Source: Astropecten irregularis
Taxonomy: Eukaryota > Echinodermata > Asteroidea > Paxillosida > Astropectinidae
Length of the DNA stretch: 64,000 bases
Direction: 5' to 3'
NCBI GenBank assembly: GCA_963971285.1
Contig: OZ020252.1
Location: forward strand, 17,583,662 to 17,647,661
The notes beneath the pieces are model-generated. The model ran no database searches. It was not told where the DNA came from and was given only the letters and a program-made list of their open reading frames with translations. The translations under genes were made by a program, and so were the position numbers. Below, one piece after another: positions 50,901 to 61,484 of the stretch. Each line of letters begins with the position of its first letter. Within the stretch, counting starts at the first letter, position 1.

Positions 50901-53900
50901 TCGAGAGTTTTTTTTTAGTTTATCTATTTATCTTGGCCCATGTGATGGGATCTTTCCGTCTGTTGTAGGGATAAAGTAGTGTATTTGTTATTAACCTTGT
51001 CATAGTTTTGGCAGGTAAACAGGTTTTTTTAAATATTATTAAAAGCTTACAAACATGAATGCACTCTTAAAATGGGTGCTCTTCTAATAATTATTGATCA
51101 GTGCTCGCGATTTTAGTCTTATCTTAAGGTACCCGGCCTTTGGGACAAAGTGACCAGGCCACAGAATTCTGACTAATAATTATTGTGTGGGCAGGTGGAA
51201 TGGTGACGAATCGTATGCGGTAATTAAGCTGTCATTATGTGCTCTAGCTTTTTAGAAACAGCGGCTTGGCACCATCATCCTGGAATTTGTTTTTAGACTG
51301 GAGTTGTGTGGTCTTTCGAGTTTCATTCAAAATGCACCCTCACTGTAGTATGTTTTCTCAAGGTTGTGGAACTTGAATACCCTACCCCGTTCCATTTATA
51401 GACTTGTAGACAAGTCTACGTTCCATCAGAAACGCAAACAGCATTTCATGAAAATGCTCTAAAGACACATCTCTTTCCAAGATCATCACTTACTACTCCT
51501 ACTTTTCCTTTCTTCCTGTAAGCGCTTTGTATCCTTCGGCAATTTGGCGCCTAAGAAACGCTGATATTACAGAATTATCATTTGAAAAATATTTTGTCGA
51601 AAGACCGGTCTCGCATTTTGAATCTAGCAAGTCATCCCAGTTGGTGATCTGTTTGCAAAGTCAAACGTCAGTCGCTTTATTTCTAGACAAAAATCCAAAT
51701 TTGCGACACAGGAAACAATGAGTATTGTTTCCGTTTGTTTTCATATTTTCAAGGTGAGTATAAATTAAATTGCTGTATTCTTTACATGTCCGTGTAGTGA
51801 ATGATCCACCCGTGGGTAAAAGGAAGACGGTCATACTCAGCCCTGGGCAATGAAACTGGCTTCTCCTGTAGGGCAATTTATGATAGGATTGAATTTGTCA
51901 CAGTTGTATACATACACTGCGATATGCGACGCAGGGCACGGCACGGGCCTCAGTCGGATCACTCATGACAATTTCCCTATGATTTATCCGTGTCTGGTCC
52001 CGGGCGGGCCCCCCAGTGGGGGGAAACAAATTTAACCAGGACACCGGTTGTCGGATCAGATAGGTTGTTTAACATCATGCAGAATTAGTCTGCATTAAGT
52101 GCGGTAGCTGTATTATTGTTGTGCCTTACAGGTATAAGTATCATCATATTACAACCCACACAGGGTCCCTACAGGCTATGTCGGTGCAGAGAAAGCTCTA
52201 TGATTGTTGTTTAATTGTTGCCGAATTGAAGAACAAATTAGTGTAAGCCAATAGGATGCGAAGTTCTAAAAAGCAAGAAGCCTTCGGGAAACAGCTCTTA
52301 AAGTATAGTGCTCTTATTCATTCCATCCTGGTGCCTTAAGTTTATTTTCTAGTCTTGATGAGATGATTTAACCACTGTGTCATCCAGTACCCACACATAG
52401 CCGTATATCGGGAAGAGATTTTCTAACTTGAGAGACTAGGTTCCCAAAGTTGGAACCGTAAATGGAGGGAAACAGAAGTAATCGGTCATGATGTTTCGCC
52501 ATTAAAGGTATACATGTAATACGTGATTGGTTATAAAAGGCAGCACTCACACTTTGTCTGATCCATCATGTACATGAAATAATAAACCTGTCAACATTTG
52601 AGCTCAATCGGACATCTGAGTCACGAGAAAATAGCGAACCCCCGATTAATTTTGTCTTATAAAACTTAAAGAATGGGTTTGATCTTACCCCAAGATCAAA
52701 ACTGTCTCTGTTTTACTTATTTCTTGATAAAAACACACCATTTCAGCCGGAACTATTTGAACGGTATGTTTCTACCAGCACCATCTTCATACCCTGAAAG
52801 TCATATGTAAATCTGTGGACATTTCTGTTTGGGTATGTTACCATCTGTACCTTTAAGGAGTTGTTGCAACTATAGCTCTACAGTGTAGGGCCTAGGTCTT
52901 GTGTCTACACCTCTCTTTACAGTCTTTGACTTTAGTCACCGCCCTCCCACTACCCATTGAAATAGCAACCTTTATGACAGAAATGTACACCAAACCGCTA
53001 TCAGAATTTTCCAAAATCGTGGGGACAGAACGGTCTCTGGGATCACGAACGCCCACTGGGTCAATTAGTCTAGCCACGCCTCCGGTCAGAGCTGTACAAG
53101 GCAAGGTGTGCCCTCCGGCAACGGAATGGCCGTTCGCCAGTCCGATGCCCTCAGTATCGAGGTCATGATCGGTGTAATTATGAGGAGTTGGAGGGGAATG
53201 ACAAATAATCCTGGCGTCGATTTCACCAAACTCATCGTAACTTACTATCAATCGTATAGGACTTGTGATGCATTGCAGCCCAGCGTACGTAGGATAAACG
53301 ATGGGTTATCCTTCGTAACTCGAGTTACGAAAACTTACGATCGATCGTAGGGCTTCGTGGAATCGACCCCTGGCCTAATACATAGTGAATCGGAGCAGCA
53401 TTTTGTACTTGTGGGAAACCTGAGAAGAACCCGGTGTAACGAGCTCAACTGCCCGGCGTGCCTGGCTGTCCGGATCGCAAGTCGCACGACAACGGACCAA
53501 TTTGCTGTGCGCGTGCGTGATATGACGTATTTGACCATATTTGCATAATTTGGTCGCCAGAGTCCAGACCGCAGAGCATGGCCGGACAGCCTATCCCATG
53601 ACACCCAGTTACAACTAAAAAGTTACTTCTGACTCTGTATGCACGATTCAAGCGCATGGTCCATACGACAGAGATATTAAATAGATTGGAAGTCTTTGAA
53701 AGTTAAAACATGAACACCGCTGCTTAGGCTTAGGCTAGGTCTACCTAAAGGTTTACCTGAAAATTCACTCAGAAAGCAGAACATATTATTGGATAATGAT
53801 AATTTGTTGACATTTTCTTTGCTGATATGAGATATATTTGACATTTTGGTCCTGCCGAGCAGCATCCTTGCGGTTATCAAATCAGAAATTTCTTACTGAG

Positions 53901-56900
53901 TACAAGCAGATTATATACAGGTACAAATAAAAGTAAATCTTGGGATTTGGGTTTTATTGTATATAGCTATCGTGAAAAAGTGCCACACTGGGCCTGCTTA
54001 TTAAAAAGATGGCTAAATCTCCCTGGAGGGACCCGTTTGCCTTCAGCCCTCAACTTGGCGGTTCTTTTACCAGCGGGAGGTGATTAGATGCACGGGGAGA
54101 CGCCCCGGACCGGAGCAAAGCTACAGTGTCAAAAACAAAAACAATTTAACAGCGATGGGTGTTTACCTACGCGCTGTGCGTACGTGTACTTAATTCCTCA
54201 ACAACAACATCGTCACCTGAAAGTTGTGTCAATGACAAAAGAGCCTTTAGTTGTTTTCATAAATAACAAATTTCGGTCTTTCAACGGTTGTTGTTTTTGG
54301 TTCAGTTTAAGGGGTTCTTTTATAATAACACATTTTAATAATAATAATAATGTACTTTAGGGTTTTTACAAAAATCAGTTCACAAATTGATAACAATTTG
54401 AACTTCTAGCAAAATGCGTTAACCCAACACAATCTTTAATATTTAGTTTTAAAAAAAGTGCAAATTCATGGATCAAAATGAGTTGGTTTTTTTTTTTCAT
54501 TGAAACAACAAAGCAATTATACTGATGATATACGCATAAATATTAATCCCAACTTTTGATGAAATAATCAGTCATTCACGAAACACCGTAACAAGAAAAG
54601 ATCGTTGAACCAAAACACAAAATTGAATTAATTAACAAGTCAAATTGTGACTTCCTTCCAAAAGGTGTGAAATAGTGTCACCCTTTTTATAGCCGCGTCC
54701 TTGATTCGTGTCACAGACAACACCCAACTGGGCCCTAAATTGGGAATGTTTTTGGAAGAACATTTTGACCTTTTTGTACCACTGGCGCCACGGAAGGCCG
54801 AATTTTCCATCTAGGGCCGCCAAAACATGTCAGGCTGCTTGTCTGCGCACAGCAATGACGTGACCATTATGAGTGGCTGGCAGCTGGTACCCCGACGTCT
54901 CGTCGGTATTTATATATACCTGGCCGGGTGAATCATCCTGGTTGTCAGACGTGATTCTAGACCTGACGATCGTATCTATCCATATCTATGACAAATTCCA
55001 TGATGTTGTGAGCAGGAGTTTCTCTGAAAAGGTTAACATTTTAAGGACTGGATCTATGATACAGTATACGTTTGGACAGCAGAAATTGGACTGCTTGGTG
55101 AAAGTGTATTAGTCTTGGCAAGGTTCCTGCCATTGCTTTATTTAGCCTGGGTTCGATTTCACCAAACTCATCGCAACTTACAATCAATCGTAGGACTTAT
55201 GATGCATTGCAGTCCTACGATGATACGATGGATTGTCCTTCGTAACTCGAGTTATGATCGATCGTAGGGCTTCGTGAAATCGATCCTGAAGTACTTTGTC
55301 AGTAAAATAAAGAAAAACAAAGGGGAATGACGCCTCGAGATTTGTTGTAAAAGTAGTAGATCTTATAAAAGAATTTGTTTTACACTGTGAGCTTGATGTA
55401 TGCATGCGTTATGTTCGGATTCGCATTATGGTGTTTTTTTTACCCAATTGAACAACAATCAATAGGCCCAACTTTCTTATTTATAAGTGCATGTATTGTC
55501 ATTATTGTAAGACGAGGAAGTAGTGGGTTAAGTTATCAAAACCTATTTCCCTATAGAATATCGGTCACTTAATTTTGGGATGTAAAGGTTTCAACGTTGC
55601 CTTAGTATTGACTTCAGTGTAAATCTATATCTTTTGACGGATAAACGTGACCTCATAATTGGCACAAAAACACTGTCAACACAAGTTGACCTCTAGCCCA
55701 ACCGTCAACCTCCTCCTCCCCTCCCACCCGCGTTCTAGCCGATAACTCCCGACGCCATCGTATCGTAAGACGGTACCACCATGCTCTCGGCTCTGGGTCG
55801 CGCCGACCTTGGGCCGCGTTGCCAAATTCTTTGAGTCAGAACTCTGGTCGACGCCTGCCGAACCGTGGGCTGTTGCTTTACTGACAGATGTGAACTTGCA
55901 GGCCGCTAAAAAAAATTTAGGTGGTTCAGAGGATTTAAAAGAAAAATGTGACAAATTATCATCGCCAGCAACGATAAACGGTTTAATCGAGCCGCTGTTG
56001 CGATATAATGCGCATGCGTGGTGTCGTGGGTGGCGCAATGCGAGAAACGCAGCCTGATTGGCTGCAACGGAAAGGTCATTCATAATTAGACAGGTTATGG
56101 AACATTAGGCCAATCACAACGTGCGTAACAGAGACCTTTGACAGGTGGCCAGTGTTCCGCACGTTGATTGGTACATGTAATTACGCCCACTAGTTTTGCA
56201 ATAGGAAGCGGCAATTTTCTAAGAACAAACTGACATTCCGACATTCTTAATAATTGCAACAAATTTCCTTTTCCTTGAAAAAAATCACTATAAATTGAAA
56301 TTCCTCTGATTAAAACTGGATCTTTGCTTCTGCCTTTTAAATTAAAGTTATAGTGCATGATTGGTAATGGTCACAGAACTGCACTCACACTTTGTTTGAT
56401 CAAGCATGTACATGAAATAATGATTCCGTGAAAAATTGAGCTCAATCGGACAGCTGAGTTACGCGAAACTATCGAAAACCCGACTCAATTTTTCTTATAA
56501 ACATAAAGAATGGTTTTGATTTGATCTTACCCCGAGATCAAAACTGTTTTCGGTCTTTGTTTAATTTCTTTGACTTATTTCTGAATAAATACACAATTTC
56601 AGGCGAAAATATTTAACGGTATGTTTGTGACCAGCACCATCTTCATACCCTGCAAGTTATACGTAAATCTGTGAACATTTCTGTTTGGGAATGTTACCAA
56701 TCCTCTACTCTACCTTTAAGATTGAAGAAAATATATTTCATGTTAAATGGACATGGGAGGAACTGGGGCCAATTTCAAAGAGATGCTTAGCAAAATAAAT
56801 TGCTTAGCACAAAAATGGCTTTTCCAATAAAACAAACCACCATTGACAATCCGATATTCATGGTTAGTGAACAACAGCCAAAGAACAATAATTGTAAGTG

Positions 56901-59835
56901 ATACACAACACAGGGAAATGTGGTTGCTAATCCTGTTTTTATTAAGGCAGGAATGTCATGCTTAGCTATTTTTTGTGCTGTATGAAATTGGCCCCTGAGA
57001 CCGGACAAAATCATGATGCCACACATATCTCACCCTCCTAACGGACCAGCAGGCGAGCCGGTCTCCCAGGCGGCACGCGCGGCTCGAACCTTTGGCGCGA
57101 AAAATAATCCCCGCGCCCCACCGAAAAATACTTTTGGGTTGAAACCTGTTTAAAAAGCGGGACACCTGCGGGGAGTTGAGCTGGTGGGATTAAGGGTGAT
57201 GTGTCTCCACCGGGAACTGGGAGCCATTCCTCCACCGTCAAGGCCGCTCTCATTTCCCCGATGAATATAGATCATATCCGCTCATTTTCCAGCCGGTCTT
57301 AGCCATGTGTATACGTATAGCCATCGTGTGTGTGTAGTATAGTCGGTGTGACTAGGAAGTTGTAACTCCCCGAACACTATTTACAAATACCGGCATTTAA
57401 GCATCGGTGAGAGGGGGTTATGTGGGGGCACGTAAGGGCGGAGATGGCCACGTGCTGGGCGTCAGCTAAATCATAATGCGTGCATTAACAATGAAACTTT
57501 CGATAAAACAATAAAACATTCTCTGTGTATTATTTTAGTTGATACTTTCATATTGTATCCTGTCCTCTTTCCGTTTCTCTCAGCTTCATAAACTGTCTCT
57601 GTCTCTTGTCCATTTTTTATTGCTTTTTACTTCACCTCATTGTTCATTATCCATTCATTTGTTCTTTTTACGTTTTGTTCATTAAACATTCTTAAAAGAT
57701 GAATTTCCCTAATTTTAGGCAGGTGTTACAGTAATACTTTTTACGAATATCAAACTCTAAATTGCTCATAGGTCTAATTGAATGGTTGGAAATAATTGAA
57801 ATGTTTTTTTTTTCTCTAAAATTCAGACATGAGTTGTTTTTTCTGCGGTTTCACAAAAAAACCCATTCAAACATGAAATTCTTTTTTATGTAGTTCCATC
57901 CCTTCTAAATTCTTACAAATTAATTTTTGATTACGTCTCAATGACCAACCGACATCTCGCGAGATCTCGTGGGAGATCAAAAGAAAATCCAGGCACGCCA
58001 AAACTGGCACGTAGGATTAACCTGGATTGACCGTTGCATGCATGCCACGGGGTCTCATGCAGGTAATAACCACAGGTTCAGCCTTGCACCGGTCTCCTAT
58101 TGTCTGACTCAGAGATGATTTGCATTTAAGTCCGCGCCAGTCCCCACGGTGGATGGAGGGGGAGATTTACTCGGCAAGGATTTCGTCACTCCACGCCTGC
58201 AAATCTACTAATACCTTGGGATTAAGCCTGATAAATTTGTTGTTTTTTACCGTCTAAGAAAGGCGGCGCTCATCTAATACGCCGAAACAAGATGCTAGCG
58301 GCGCGATTTCGACCAACTGTTCCGGTATAAGCGGTGCGCGTCCATCGCAATCCAATGCAATGCGCGGAGTTGAGAGAGGCAATTGTAGCCTTGAAATCAG
58401 AATGACGACTTGGATTTAAGACAAGTGTCTCTTCCTCTTCTTCTTCTTCTTCGAGGTATTTCTAGGTCGATCGTTGTTGGCGGTGGCTCTTTGGGGCTGA
58501 AAGTGGGGGATGGTTGCCACTTCAGGCAATACTCTACGTCCCAGAAACTAGAAGATGAGGCCCTTCATTGACATCAATGAGGGAGTCAGGTTGGCGTAGC
58601 GGTTCTTTCCTCGCCTTTCACCTCTGTGGACCAGGTTCAAGCCCGGGTCGGTCCACAAGTGGATTGGATTTTCAGTTCCAATCTGATTCTGTGGGTTTTA
58701 TCCAGAATATTACTCTGGGGTTTTCCTCCCACCTCTAAAACTGTATCTTCTTCTCATCATCATTCCATGAAAGGTTTCATCAGGCTTGCGAGCTACAGTG
58801 CCTAGGGGGCTTTTGAGGAATCATTGGTGTCATTACCAGAAATATATAATAACAATCAAAGGTACCGCCAACCACGCCCATCAAGATGTGGACGCTTTTG
58901 CTAATGAAACCAACTGCTTATACTCATTTGTGTTCCATATTGGTCAGCGTGTGGACAATTTTACCCGAGATGCATGAGAAATTGTGGACAAATGTTATCA
59001 GACGTATCATAAGAATTGACCAATAATGATGATATGATGTCCAATGGGAACACGGCTTAGTACAGCTTTATTCAACTGCAAGAAATGTTCTCAAAGTGTG
59101 CTCCTTTTGTGTGAAAAAAGTATGCAAACGGACGATGTTTTGAAGTCATGACTGGATTGGGACCAATATGAGCTTCATATATTTCTGGTATGTTCTTGGT
59201 GGAGATGCATGTGTTAAGAATGCTTCAAGGGTCTATCCTTGTTATGCAATGTACATAATTTAACTAAGTACATGTATAATCATTAACTGCCATACGAACA
59301 AAGATAATTGACTATTTTGGGACACCACCAACCTAGGGCTGGATAGCTCAGTTGGTAGAGCGCCTATACGGTATTCAGGAGGTCGCCGGTTTGAATCCCG
59401 CTCCAGTCAATTTTTTGTTCACTTTTCAATAACTACATGTATCTTTAAAATCGTGATTGACAATTCAAAAACTAACCTTTGGTCATCATGATGTTGGTGT
59501 ACGGATTGCCGTTTTTCGTCCGTAAATTGGAGCAATTCCACCGTTGCTCCTTCATCTGGTTGCCACACTCATCCACGGCGATCCGTATACCGCTGATAGC
59601 CGAGGCCACCACGTCGGGAGCACGGCGACACTGCTGCATCTGCTTCCTCGTCAGGCCGGGGAACGACCGGCAAATTGTGCTAGACGACCGGGACAACTCC
59701 CCGTTCGCACCGCCGCCGCCGTTTCCTCCTCCACCGCCACCGCCGGACGATTTGCCGTTGGCTCCGTTGCCCGAGAAAGACTTCTTGCCGATGCCGTTGC
59801 GGTGATAGACGGCGTTGGCTCCGGCTCTCTCCCGT
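35914..59835 (-). CDS. Wnt-family secreted ligand, three 3' coding exons (5' end missing)
   Basis: Coding exons (minus): 59835-59477, 40897-40635 and 36408-35914. Junctions are in frame: [12 protein letters not shown] in phase 1 and [13 protein letters not shown] in phase 0; the stop is TAA at 35916-35914. The first exon starts in phase 2, so at least one upstream exon with the signal peptide is absent. The exons give about 372 residues: a Gly-rich leader (GGGGGGGNGGGG), the Wnt core start [27 protein letters not shown]...[21 protein letters not shown], the palmitoylated-serine hallmark [15 protein letters not shown], and a full C-terminal cysteine domain from [11 protein letters not shown] to WVNTCK. 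The family acts through Frizzled/LRP. Features near Wnt10 ([16 protein letters not shown]) mix with WntA- or Wnt3-like ones ([15 protein letters not shown]) and the Wnt10 insert after GCD is lacking, so I leave the subfamily open. The 18.6-kb and 4.2-kb introns are unusually large against the other genes here. Confidence 0.93.
37478..37770. mobile_element. MITE family 2, diverged copy
   Basis: Starts GGTTAAAGTGATCAAACTTT and carries GAAATACAGATTCATGGGC, GATCTTTTAAAAGATC in part, and CAGCACCATCTTCATATCC. The right end is degraded. It lies in the 4.2-kb Wnt intron. Confidence 0.7.
38740..38930. other. CpG-rich block in the second Wnt intron
   Basis: GC-rich with many CpG dinucleotides (for example ATGCGCGACATGATTCGG and GCCGCGACAACGCGTGCACG) in an AT-rich intron. 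It has no coding exon that I can support. It could be an internal promoter or enhancer. Confidence 0.3.
41522..41888. mobile_element. TTAA-flanked MITE family 2, full copy
   Basis: TTAA plus AGGTAATTATCATACTTTGG at the left and CCAAAGTATGATACCT plus TTAA at the right, 367 bp. The interior matches 25310-25663 in inverted orientation. Confidence 0.85.
42982..43006. repeat. GAATTC tandem repeat
   Basis: GAATTCGAATTCGAATTCGA: three consecutive, self-complementary hexamers, a small perfect palindromic tandem. Confidence 0.9.
45858..46020 (-). mobile_element. tRNA-type SINE, family C, minus copy
   Basis: In complement it reads a B box GGGTTCGAGTCCGGC and a 3' part with CTTTTCCTCCTACCT and GTATCTTCTTCTCCTCATC. 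This matches the plus copy at 58588-58770 (AAGCCCGGGTCGG; TTTTCCTCCCACCTCTAAAA; GTATCTTCTTCTCATCATC). Confidence 0.7.
46120..46265. mobile_element. MITE family 1-like, diverged
   Basis: Ends GGGGTTGATTTCACGAA and TAGTGCTTGGTGAAATCC are inverted relatives of family 1 ends, but the core (GATGTCACAATACAAATCAC) differs. Confidence 0.55.
47158..47484. mobile_element. TTAA-flanked MITE family 4, copy b
   Basis: TTAAAGGGAGCATTATAG at the left and TGTATGCTGCCTTTAA at the right; 327 bp. Internal identity with 13572-13963 is high across GAAGTGAAGGTCTTAAACTT and TTGAGTCCATTTTC. Confidence 0.85.
49390..49470 (+). mobile_element. degenerate tRNA-like sequence
   Basis: TTACTGGTAGAGCGC and AAGTTCGAATCCTGC recall D- and T-arms, but no acceptor stem closes. 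It runs into a CCTCCTAACTCCAAGC / TTGATGAGCAG repeat at 49500-49600. Confidence 0.45.
50225..50580. repeat. ATTCGT/ACGAAT-rich stretch
   Basis: The hexamer ATTCGT or its complement ACGAAT recurs many times (for example CACGAATCATATACGAAT and TAACGAATCACACGAATA), with ACATCGTAAG in tandem at about 50247-50272. No full unit or ends were defined. Confidence 0.5.
51400..51570 (+). mobile_element. possible LINE 3' end remnant
   Basis: Translates in part as [11 protein letters not shown], resembling the LKTHLF tail common at the end of CR1/L2-type reverse transcriptases. It is followed by AAGCGCTTTGTATCC, similar to LINE 3' ends. Only a remnant; weak. Confidence 0.3.
52502..52856. mobile_element. 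TTAA-flanked MITE family 3, copy a
   Basis: TTAAAGGTATACATG at the left, CTGTACCTTTAA at the right; 355 bp. It shares CACTCACACTTTGT, CATGTACATGAAATAAT, GAGCTCAATCGGACA and the 3' end CAGCACCATCTTCATACCC with 56342-56719. That 3' end is also shared with family 2. Confidence 0.85.
53212..53373. mobile_element. MITE family 1, copy c
   Basis: GGCGTCGATTTCACCAAACT at the left, GGCTTCGTGGAATCGACCCC at the right; core GTGATGCATTGCAGCCC and GGTTATCCTTCGTAACTCG. Confidence 0.85.
55147..55288. mobile_element. MITE family 1, copy d
   Basis: GGGTTCGATTTCACCAAACT at the left and GGGCTTCGTGAAATCGATCC at the right with the family core. 142 bp. Confidence 0.85.
56005..56180. promoter_or_regulatory. candidate promoter/enhancer: NRF1 site with three CCAAT boxes
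   Basis: TGCGCATGCG (NRF1 consensus core) at about 56009-56018 is followed by CTGATTGGCTGC, GGCCAATCACAAC and GTTGATTGGTAC within 170 bp, in a locally CpG-rich stretch from about 55700. The window is open on both strands (249-408 nt frames) but neither product is recognised. Confidence 0.35.
56342..56719. mobile_element. TTAA-flanked MITE family 3, copy b
   Basis: TTAAAGTTATAGTGCATGAT at the left, TCTACCTTTAA at the right; 378 bp. Core shared with 52502-52856. Confidence 0.82.
56764..56998. mobile_element. hairpin MITE with GGGGCCAATTTCA ends
   Basis: GGGGCCAATTTCAAAGAGAT and TATGAAATTGGCCCC are inverted ends. Inner GCTTAGC/GCTAAGC motifs pair too (TGCTTAGCAC near the left; ATGCTTAGCTA near the right). 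The ends resemble family 1, suggesting a common source transposase. Confidence 0.75.
57950..58400. promoter_or_regulatory. repeat-poor, site-dense candidate enhancer/promoter
   Basis: Contains TCTCGCGAGA (a known core-promoter palindrome) near 57954, ATTTGCAT (octamer) near 58120, GGGATTAAGC (Otx/bicoid-type GGATTA) near 58219, and several CpG-rich stretches, with no recognised repeat. Function inferred. Confidence 0.3.
58430..58454. repeat. CTT microsatellite
   Basis: CTCTTCCTCTTCTTCTTCTT: short trinucleotide run. Confidence 0.85.
58588..58770 (+). mobile_element. tRNA-type SINE, family C, plus copy
   Basis: TTGGCGTAGCGGTTCTTTCC (A-box region) and GGTTCAAGCCCGG (B box) form a tRNA-like head. 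The tail reads TGGGTTTTATCCAGAATATT and TTTTCCTCCCACC then GTATCTTCTTCTCATCATC. Its complement is at 45858-46020. Confidence 0.7.
59334..59435 (+). mobile_element. tRNA-like repeat family B, best-preserved copy
   Basis: From 59338 an almost complete cloverleaf can be drawn: acceptor GGCTGGA with TCCAGTC, D-arm GCTC...GAGC, and T-arm GCCGG/CCCGC with one mismatch. The anticodon stem has two mismatches and position 33 is not T, so I call a tRNA-derived repeat. It is 60 bp from a Wnt splice donor. TTTTTTGTTCACTTTTCAA follows. Confidence 0.75.
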
Positions 59836-60827
59836 CTAAGTACAGAGGAAGATGCGACATGATATTGAAAAAAGGGTCGTCAAATACCTCTTAAACAGTC
59901 CTTTTTTTTCACACAAGTTCGAATCCTACCAGTGCCACTGTGTGCTATCTAATATTAAATACATGTAACCACATTTTCCCGAATTTTGTTTGCTTTTCTT
60001 TTTTAATATTTGGAAACAAAACCTTTTGAGGATTTTGAAATCGATGTAGGGTCTAAATACATTGTACACACTACGAAGAGAGTGAGTTAAGTATCAAATA
60101 GGCTCTCCTTTGTAATTTGTAGTTGGAAACATAAATGAACAAAATGTGTAATTGAATGAGGACGAGTCAGGCCAGATGAAAACATTATCAAGAACCCACC
60201 ACTCATGAACTTTACAGGTTGCAGCGTGGTACAACCCGTGTCTCTATGGGGGTGTTTCCGACGGGAAACTCTAAAGCGCTTGGCCTACATAGATTACCAG
60301 CCCCGATTACAGCACATCCACACTCACACACCATACAAGCATGCAGGAGGACACCGCAGGGTCTTCGTGTACTTTGATAATCCTTCGTCGACTTGGAGGA
60401 AGAACTTTTATTGATGCCGTTTCTTTTCCTTGAATGTTATCACAACCCCAGTGTGAAATTTAGTTAGCGTGTATAGGCCTACATAGCGTGTCACCATCAA
60501 CAATGTACATGTACATTCCCCCACGAGTTTTAACCCTTTTTCGATACAATTTGACAATGTGAAGATGTGCGCTGTCCATCCATGCCATTTTGGGGTATTG
60601 GATGAGCAGTTCAAGTTAAAGGAGCATTGCTGTGCTGAATTGCCGAGCACTGCTATGTGACGACCATACTTGCTCATTTCTATCCTCACTTTGTGGTTTC
60701 CCAGCCTTATTGCATATGCTTTCTCTGTTTCACTGGTCACTCTGTCTTCCTTTATTCTGATCCTCTCATCCATTTATGTGTATCTTAATACTTGCATGTT
60801 CTTGTCCTCTTATCATTTAGCCTTTAG

Positions 60828-61050
60828 ATCCTGCTAGGATCGAAACGTCAGGCCCACCTAACTCCCAGCATTTGTTTTATATGCATGTCATTATTTTGGT
60901 TGATGAGCAGTTTGCAGCAGTTTATTACTTCATCAACTATAACCACAAGGGACACTGGCTGGTTAATTTTAAGTCATTGACCTGTATAATACGGTCTTCC
61001 GGACGTATCTGGTTCGAATCCCGCTCCAGTCAATGTTTGTTCACTTTTCA
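60828..61050. repeat. GAAACGTCAG repeat joined to a family B fragment
   Basis: ATCGAAACGTCAGGCCCACC, TTGGTTGATGAGCAGTTTGC and then ACCACAAGGGACACTGGC and TCGAATCCCGCTCCAGTCAA. This shows the two dispersed families adjacent. Confidence 0.65.
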
Positions 61051-61439
61051 GTTTATTACTTGTAATGAAAAAAGGGATTAAAGGGTTTTTCCGAGTGACA
61101 GGATTCTGTAAAGATCGGCACGATATCAATATGAAAGGAAACATAATTTCAGACATCAGAGATTTTATTTTCAAACGGACTATATCTGAATATTTCTTAT
61201 TTTTCGAATTTTCTGCCTTTATTCTGGGCAGTTTTCTCTGTGGGTCACTTTTCACACTTTACAAAATTGAAATCGATTTTATTCTACCGTCTAACCAAGC
61301 AAAATTTGATTAATTTAATTAGGGCAATGCCTCCGCAAGTGATATACCGTACTGTATACATGTGAGATATTGCACTTGTGAACGTTTGTTCGACGCGTTA
61401 TACCAATGTAGTCCTTTGACGGAAAAATGACAGACTTAC

Positions 61440-61478
61440 CAAAATGATGCACGCAAAAAAAAAGGTATAGAAGATCAT
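61440..61478 (-). other. possible Wnt signal-peptide exon
   Basis: In complement, ATG at 61478 opens MIFYTFFFACIIL, a hydrophobic signal-peptide-like start, and runs into an ideal donor TTTTG|GTAAGT. It ends in phase 0, whereas the first firm Wnt exon needs phase 2, so it would need another exon in between or could be chance. Confidence 0.22.
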
Positions 61479-61484
61479 TCTTGG

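Larger units (their letters stand above)
40898..59476. other. large first visible Wnt intron: repeats and candidate regulatory DNA
   Basis: An 18.6-kb intron without a supported exon. It holds TTAA MITEs (41522-41888, 47158-47484, 52502-52856, 56342-56719), hairpin MITEs (53212-53373, 55147-55288, 56764-56998), SINE copies (45858-46020, 58588-58770), an ATTCGT-rich stretch (50225-50580), an NRF1/CCAAT cluster (56005-56180) and a repeat-poor, site-rich block (57950-58400). Large introns in developmental signalling genes often hold enhancers. Confidence 0.6.

Noticed and set aside
53108..53350. Open frames near 52892-53350
   Set aside because: They are created by the MITE family 1 copy c; the same peptide ([10 protein letters not shown]) recurs at copy e.
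59338..59410. Possible functional tRNA gene
   Set aside because: The cloverleaf is close, but the anticodon stem has two mismatches, base 33 is not T, and the 3' flank is the shared repeat tail.
60408..60773. 121-codon minus-strand open frame
   Set aside because: No recognisable domain, no codon or splice support, AT-rich and beside dispersed repeats.
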